64,000 bases of DNA, taken from the NCBI RefSeq assembly GCF_000001735.4, contig NC_003074.8, positions 18,917,261 through 18,981,260 of the forward strand, in the 5' to 3' direction. The notes beneath the pieces are model-generated. The model made no database searches, was not told the origin of the DNA, and was given only the letters and a program-made list of their open reading frames with translations. The DNA comes from Arabidopsis thaliana (lineage: Eukaryota > Streptophyta > Magnoliopsida > Brassicales > Brassicaceae). Positions 58,651-64,000 of this stretch are shown piece after piece. The position numbers and the translations under genes were made by a program. How positions within the stretch are numbered: position 1 is the stretch's first letter; each line of letters starts with the position of its first letter.

Positions 58651-59170
58651 AGAAATAGGGAACATAATTAGGATCTGACCCGGTTCAGTTTTAGCATCAA
58701 GTACTTTCTGATTAATTATTTTGAACTTTTAGTTTGTATTAACTTGATTATTGTTCGTGGTAGTCGTAGTTTCAGATTTTAATAATGACTGGTCATATTT
58801 AGAGCTTTAAAAGTCATATGTCGTTTTGTTTCGCTGCTTTCTCTGAACCTCCTTTAATGTTGTATCTACGGTAAAACATATAATCTCTTTAACCTTGGAG
58901 AGAATATGAAACCGTTCGAAATTTTAATACATGACACTAAGACATGGCCACATGGGGACATTCGACATCCATTTGATCTACTTCATTATTTAAGTTTGTT
59001 AATATTTCAACGTCATGATCCCGTTGGTTCCCTTTCGATAGTTATTGAAAATGCGATAGTTATTTTTTAAACTCCATTTTGGTAGACTGATAGATAGCAT
59101 TGTCATTAATCAATAATAATAATTTGGTATTCCTCACTATATATTTTGTGCTAGGGTTAATAATTTGTTT
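58651..59170. repeat. Duplicated GATA6 3' flank
   Basis: Blocks shared in the same order with 57409-57815: GAAGAAAT, TTAGGATC(C/T)GACCCGGTTCAG, TAGTCGTAGT, GTTTTGTTTCGC, AACCTCCT(C/T)TAA and TTGGTAGACTGATAG. Spacing differs by small insertions and deletions, so the event is not recent. Confidence 0.75.
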
Positions 59171-59460
59171 TAATGTCGTTATCGCACCATATCACTAGTA
59201 TCTAAGTTCAAACTTGCATAATGTATTCAGTTGATAATACTTTTTATATCAATACTTCAAAGGAAAACACAATTATTCAAAACGAGGCATATTTTACAAG
59301 CATGGAAGCTACATGCATGAATATGCATAACACATACATTTGAAACTATATAGGATCCTCTTTGTAAGAGATACAAATTTTCGAATTATGTCTTACTTAT
59401 ATATCAATTTGTTATAAACTCACTTTGGATAATTATTGCCAAATTGCTATCCTTTAAACA

Positions 59461-59895
59461 TCCCTTTATTATTAAAAGGCAAGTACAAATTGAAATTTTG
59501 TCTAATTTGGCCTCAATTTTGATTTCAATTTTGGATTTTGTTCTTTGCTATTCAAAATCATTAAGGGTAATTTGGTCTTAACAATCTCCTAAACTTTATA
59601 TGATCTGATTCAATCTAAACCGTTCAATAAAATTAAATCTCTTCAATCTAAACCGTTCAACAAAAATAAGGAATCTATGTCGTTTTTGAAATCAAAATAT
59701 GATCACATTCCATATCTAAAAACACTATATTCAATCACGAAATCAATAATCAATAATATCAAAATCATATATTAGATTCTTCACTAATCACTAAAAATTT
59801 ATATTTATAAGTTTAAAATATCAAATTTATTCAAATATTTAGTATAAAAATCAAATAAACCGATTGTCCGCGGTTTACCGCGGGTTAAAACCTAG
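59461..59895 (+). mobile_element. Non-autonomous Helitron (435 bp), ends intact
   Basis: The left end is A/TCCCTTTATTATTAAAAGGC, matching the TC...TTAAAAGGnAAGTAC start of Arabidopsis ATREP Helitrons. The right end has the hairpin CCGCGG-TTTA-CCGCGG (59868-59883), then GTTAAAACCTAG ending at 59895 and followed by T. Insertion between A and T with no target duplication is the Helitron rule. No Rep/helicase coding is present. The interior contains twin blocks of TCAATCTAAACCGTTCAA. Confidence 0.85.
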
Positions 59896-60931
59896 TAATA
59901 CTAATTAGTATACCTAATTGATGTAGTTGAAACTTTTAAAAGAGGGAAACCGAAGAGAGGCGTGGGTGGAGTCACGTGATGAGCATTTCTCACCCGATTC
60001 AATTTCAACTATTTTAGCTTTTACATAAATGTGGTCCATTGTCTAATTTCTTCCATCCCCACTAAAAGTTTCACGAAATAAGTTTCATTCTTAACTACTA
60101 TCACATAAAATTGGTAGATTTTTAAAGCTCCGACTACAAAGATAATATATAGATTGGTTCCGTACCGTTATTCTCGAGTTGTGTGCCCAAATTTTTTGGG
60201 AGATCCTTGAGCCAACAACCACTTGTTTACATGTGCTTGTGCCAGTACTTTCTCTCATCTTGACATTATTTCTTTGGTTCTCTTTACGTTTGGTGACTTT
60301 CGTCTATTAAAATTAACACAAGACATATATTGCTAGTTAGATATAATATTCATTACATGTGTATTTTGAAAACATAAACCTTGAAATACCTTTAAAATAC
60401 GAGTGTGTTTGATCACTTTCATGTAATTAAGTTTTTACCAAAAAGAGGAATAGACTAGTAGTCTACACAACACCAAAACTCGCCTAATCTATTGACTTAA
60501 TAAAAAGGCAGTACTAGTACACGCCCTTCCTCAAGCTTAGGCTACTTTCATCATCTCATCGCAGCCCTTGGCTCTAAAGCTCTCGTTAACGTCAACGTAT
60601 GATACCATCATGAGGAATACCCTAACAACGTATATATCTCACGGGACTTAAGCTATCCCATACATTAAAGATAACATTTAGTTTGTTGCCTTTGTCCCTT
60701 GGAGGGATCTTTTAACCTTTTTCCCGTGAAAGAACATCATCATATTCATATACATGAAGGGTTCAAATTTACTAGACTGGTTATTCTTTATTTCTTTCAC
60801 ATAAAAAAGGGGAAATACAATTACATTAAACATACGAATATATAATTAACATGACCAAGATTTTCATCCCGTAATTAAAAGACAGGGAAGATTGATGAGT
60901 TGGTCTTTAAAACCGGCACCGTCAGATGGAG
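59896..60931. other. AT-rich spacer and 3' flank of the MCUR1-like gene
   Basis: No gene recognised. The part beyond about 60780 is probably 3' UTR of the minus-strand gene that ends at 60932. Confidence 0.55.
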
Positions 60932-62452
60932 TTACATGACGATCCGGAGGACAGCGAGACCAACGGCTGAGATGGAGACAAGAGTACCAATACAGTACTT
61001 GATCACCTCATACTTGGCTGCTTCTAACTGAGCTCTCAAAGTGTGAATCTCCTGAAAATATTGAAAACAGAACAAAGCATAAACACTTTTGCTACCAAAA
61101 CGAATAATTCAAACAGAAGCTAGAGATGAGAATACTAACACGGTCAAGTTTGTTTGTAAGGTTAGAGGTTTCTCCGTTTTGATTTTGTAACTCATCTCTT
61201 ATCCTCCTGCGACATCATTGAAACATATCACAGACAATTTCGAAAGACATAACCTAAGAACAGAGAAATAAGGTAGCTGTTTCTCTGACCCTTTTTCAAG
61301 ATTCAGGTCCAACCGTTGTCCTGCTGTGACTTTATCGATCTCGTGTCTGCAATGTTATTGCGATAGTCAGTGCAACTGATCGAGTCTATAGCAAATCAAA
61401 ACTTAAGGTTTATTAGGGAGCTGACCTTATATCAGAGCGGATTCGCTCTATGTCATTGCGGAGTTTCTCATTCTCGTGTTGCAGCAAAGAGAAATGGTGG
61501 TCCTATACATAATACACTTCTTTCAACAATCTTTCGGAATCATGGTGTCACTATAAAAGGTCAAAAGAGTAGCAACGCTATTCGTTCTATCGGCTTTCCA
61601 ACAATTTGACGTTTGAAAACACAACTTACCAGTGAACTATTAATTTCACTTTTGAACTTGGATAAGTTTGATTCCTGCGTCATTTCAGCCTACCAGAAGC
61701 AAGAAAACCAAAGTTAGACTGCTGCTATAACCGCATCCTACTCTTTGGAATAGATGAAGCAACAAAGACTTGTCACAACAGAAACTTACTTTCTGCATCT
61801 CTCCCTTGGAGACAACTAACTGTGAAACAACTCCTAAGCTATCGTTAAGAACTTCAGTTATAGCACCGGTTATTGCCTCGGCTTGCTTTGAAGGCAGGCC
61901 TTGTGCTTCTAAGCTCCTAACCTGAAAATCACATACCAAATTCTCCTTTGAACTATACTCTTAAGACTATATCTAATAATATAGCATCCTATTGAATTTT
62001 ATCAATCCGGTCTAGAATAAAATCATTCTATTGTCTCATTTCAAAATGCAAGAAGTTCCTTGAATCAATACCTTGCCTACGGTTTAAGCAATCAGATAAG
62101 ACAATTCAAAGCAATGATGGTGATACAGAAACCAAAATAATCATTGGAAAAAGATTTCAGTAGATCATCAGGTAAGTAAAAAAAGAAGAGAACAAGGAAG
62201 GGTTATTACCAAAGCTAGTGTATCGACAAGAAACAAACGTTTCCCATTGGTTTTGATAAGCTGAGATATGAATCTGGCGTGGAATTGTCTGAACGAAGAA
62301 TATGATACTAACGATGAAGAAGAGGAGCGAAACTCTTGAGTCTTGTCAAATGCTGGATTTGAATAACCGAATGATCTGAGAGTCGACAGGTTTACACCTG
62401 AACTTGTTCCTCCAAGTCGTGCGAGTCGGAGATAATTCGCGTAAGCAGCCAT
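60932..62452 (-). CDS. Mitochondrial coiled-coil membrane protein, MCUR1/CCDC90 (DUF1640) family
   Basis: Minus-strand exons 62452-62210, 61921-61790, 61689-61630, 61502-61426, 61346-61290, 61206-61140 and 61051-60932 join to 251 aa. An in-frame ATG at 62593 would give 298 aa. The 62452 start (MAAYANYLRLARLGGTSSG) looks like a normal mitochondrial presequence, so it is preferred, but I have a vague memory of a 298-aa annotation. Family core: LVRSLEAQGLPSKQAEAITG-like start, a long coiled coil (LLQHENEKLRNDIERIRSDI, KVTAGQRLDLNLEKG), and one C-terminal membrane helix (YCIGTLVSISAVGLAVLRIV). Relatives in animals and yeast affect the mitochondrial calcium uniporter, complex IV assembly or proline handling; the plant role is not settled. 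I believe this is At3g51090. Confidence 0.9.
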
Positions 62453-62593
62453 AAAAAAAAGATGAAAACTTTCCCGAAATTGGTTTGTAAAAACGGAAAC
62501 TTTGAATTCAATCAACCCAAAATTTGGATCGGGAAATCGCCGTTGGAAGAAGATCAATAAGGATAACAAAGAGTTTCCCAATCGGGTAAGCAT

Positions 62594-63270
62594 GCAATGG
62601 TGGTCAAAAGAAGAAAAATTTGAAGATGGGTTTGGTGAGGATTGTTCTTATGAAGGTGGTGTCATCCATGGAAATCGCTTAGACGTCTCCGCACCATCAA
62701 ATGAAACAGACGGACGACGATGATAGAGAAAGCGTGCGTCTTTGTCTTTCCCTAAATGGGCACGTTTCCCAATTCATTTTAATTACTCTACTCCATGTGC
62801 TAATTATCTCTAAATTCCCAAACTTGACCATGAGTTTCAGATTTTTATAATTAATATAATTAAGCTCTGTTTCAGTAAGAGAAACACAAATATCTACAAG
62901 TTTGATATGTTAGCATTTGTGTAAAGAACAGAGAATCTATGAGTAAATGTTGTAAAGCAGAGTTCATATTTTATGTTTAGTCTTCACCATGAAGAACAAA
63001 GTCTTAGAAATGTTTTGATATTTCATATGTAATAAAAGTGAACCTCATTGGGATATGAATATTATCAGTAAACCAGAACTGAGGAAGGTGTACATATTAC
63101 TTTGGGACATGGCCTGCTTAAACAAATCATACAGCCATTTTTTTTGTTGATTTTATTATTTTGATGATTCAAGAGAATCCAAAAAAGTGTCAAATAAGAT
63201 TTCATATCCTGTCGTCTGTCGGTCATTTTTTTTGGGTTTGTTGTCTCCACATCTAATGTAAAAAGTTTCT
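62594..63270. other. Promoter of the MCUR1-like gene and 3' flank of the last gene
   Basis: GC-richer part up to about 62760, then AT-rich. Two minus-strand genes are in tandem here. No gene in between. Confidence 0.5.
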
Positions 63271-63984
63271 TTATTTTGGTCGCTTGCGATATGGGTCCAA
63301 GGAATCATCCACAGTTTCTTTCACATAGTTACCAACTCTCTTCATGTTCTTCATCACCCCTGCTGCAACCAGGTTTGCGTTTCTTGTGAACCTGATACAT
63401 TCCCACGGAATTTAATATTGTGTGTTATAAACAATGCTCATTTCATGACTCACATACAACAATGCACGCTTTATGGTAGATAAGACTGATTAGTTTGACT
63501 AAACTACTGCAGATCCAAGAGTTGTACAAGGATCAAACTTTAAGGTTTGTATTCACGTACAATCAATTAGGCAGTCAAGTGAAATACCAATGCCATTACC
63601 CATTAAGCTACAACAAGTCAAATCTTAAAGCTATCTCCAGCGAAAGCAAAAGCTCTTTGCTTACCTGGTTAAGAAGCCGTTTTCTGTGTTTGTGGCAGTG
63701 GCAGTGGCAGAGGCTGGTTTATTGTTCTGGTGCTGAGGCACAGGCACCTCCCGAGAATCTAGAGAATAGGAAAAAAAAATGATGAGCACATAAGAGGTAA
63801 GACTCGTTTCATTGTTGTAAACTGGTGAATGAGAGCAGCTTCGGTGTACCTTTTCTATTTTGGACACGGGCTGGAACAGATGAAGTATTGCCAGAAGCTG
63901 CTCTTCTATCTGCTAATATCTGCAATGAACATAACAAAGTTCAATGGAGAAAATAGAGATTGCAGACAGCACCAAGTCGACCAT
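63271..63984 (-). CDS. Small unknown plant protein, N-terminal part uncertain (window edge)
   Basis: Minus-strand exons 63919-63850, 63758-63665 and 63391-63271 join in phase to ILADRRAASGNTSSVPARVQ ... FLTR and then FTRNANLVAAGVMKNMKRVG ... NYVKETVDDSLDPYRKRPK, with TAA at 63271-63273. Upstream, a 12-nt exon 63984-63973 (ATG GTC GAC TTG) would give a 98-aa protein MVDLILADRR..., but its donor (TTG/GTGCTG) is weak. The true start may lie beyond the window. The middle is Ala/Thr-rich (ASATATATNT). No signal peptide or membrane helix is visible in the part seen. The C-terminal LDPYRKRPK-like end looks conserved, but I do not recognise a family. Probably At3g51100. Confidence 0.65.
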
Positions 63985-64000
63985 ATTCTTTCTTTAATGC

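Overview
The window is plant nuclear DNA and reads as Arabidopsis thaliana, lower arm of chromosome 3. The basis is AT-rich gaps, short GT-AG introns, a plant tRNA-Asn, and spliced proteins whose lengths and sequences match Arabidopsis proteins I recognise: ZAR1 (852 aa), PMT27 (895), NERD1 (698), STY1 (370), GATA6 (312), PER36 (344), RTH (231), TRX h1 (114), PLP3a (230), LTI30 (193) and XERO1 (128). The locus numbers implied (about At3g50900 to At3g51100) are from memory, not looked up. All splice joins were worked out by hand and checked for reading phase.

Layout. 0-6.3 kb: tRNA-Asn, a small unknown gene, a tail-anchored coiled-coil protein, and the chloroplast lipid phosphate phosphatase LPPE1. 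6.3-12.5 kb: a gap with a two-exon defensin-like gene at 8398-8823, pressed between a Stowaway MITE on its promoter side and a Helitron end on its 3' side. 12.5-21.4 kb: a defence-related block with two BCS1-type AAA-ATPases, a relic of a third between them, and the NLR receptor ZAR1. 21.6-25.5 kb: PLP3a, head to head with the dehydrin LTI30, then its tandem relative XERO1. 25.9-36.8 kb: PER36, an epoxide hydrolase, a small mitochondrial-type protein, an HMA-fold protein, thioredoxin h1 and RTH, which is divergent from NERD1. 40.4-47.3 kb: a long gap before the developmental regulator STY1. 51.8-64 kb: PMT27, GATA6 with a broken copy of its 3' end behind it, a MCUR1/CCDC90-like protein, and the 3' exons of a small gene at the edge.

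There are no operons; genes are mostly independent. The visible links are tandem duplication (AAA-ATPases, dehydrins, GATA6 tail) and shared divergent promoters (PLP3a/LTI30, RTH/NERD1).

I found no new defence or mobile system. The most unusual signal is seven tiny insertions scattered through the gaps. Each is 3-7 bases plus a poly(A) run, flanked by direct repeats of 12-25 bp, as if target-primed retroposition left almost nothing but the tail.
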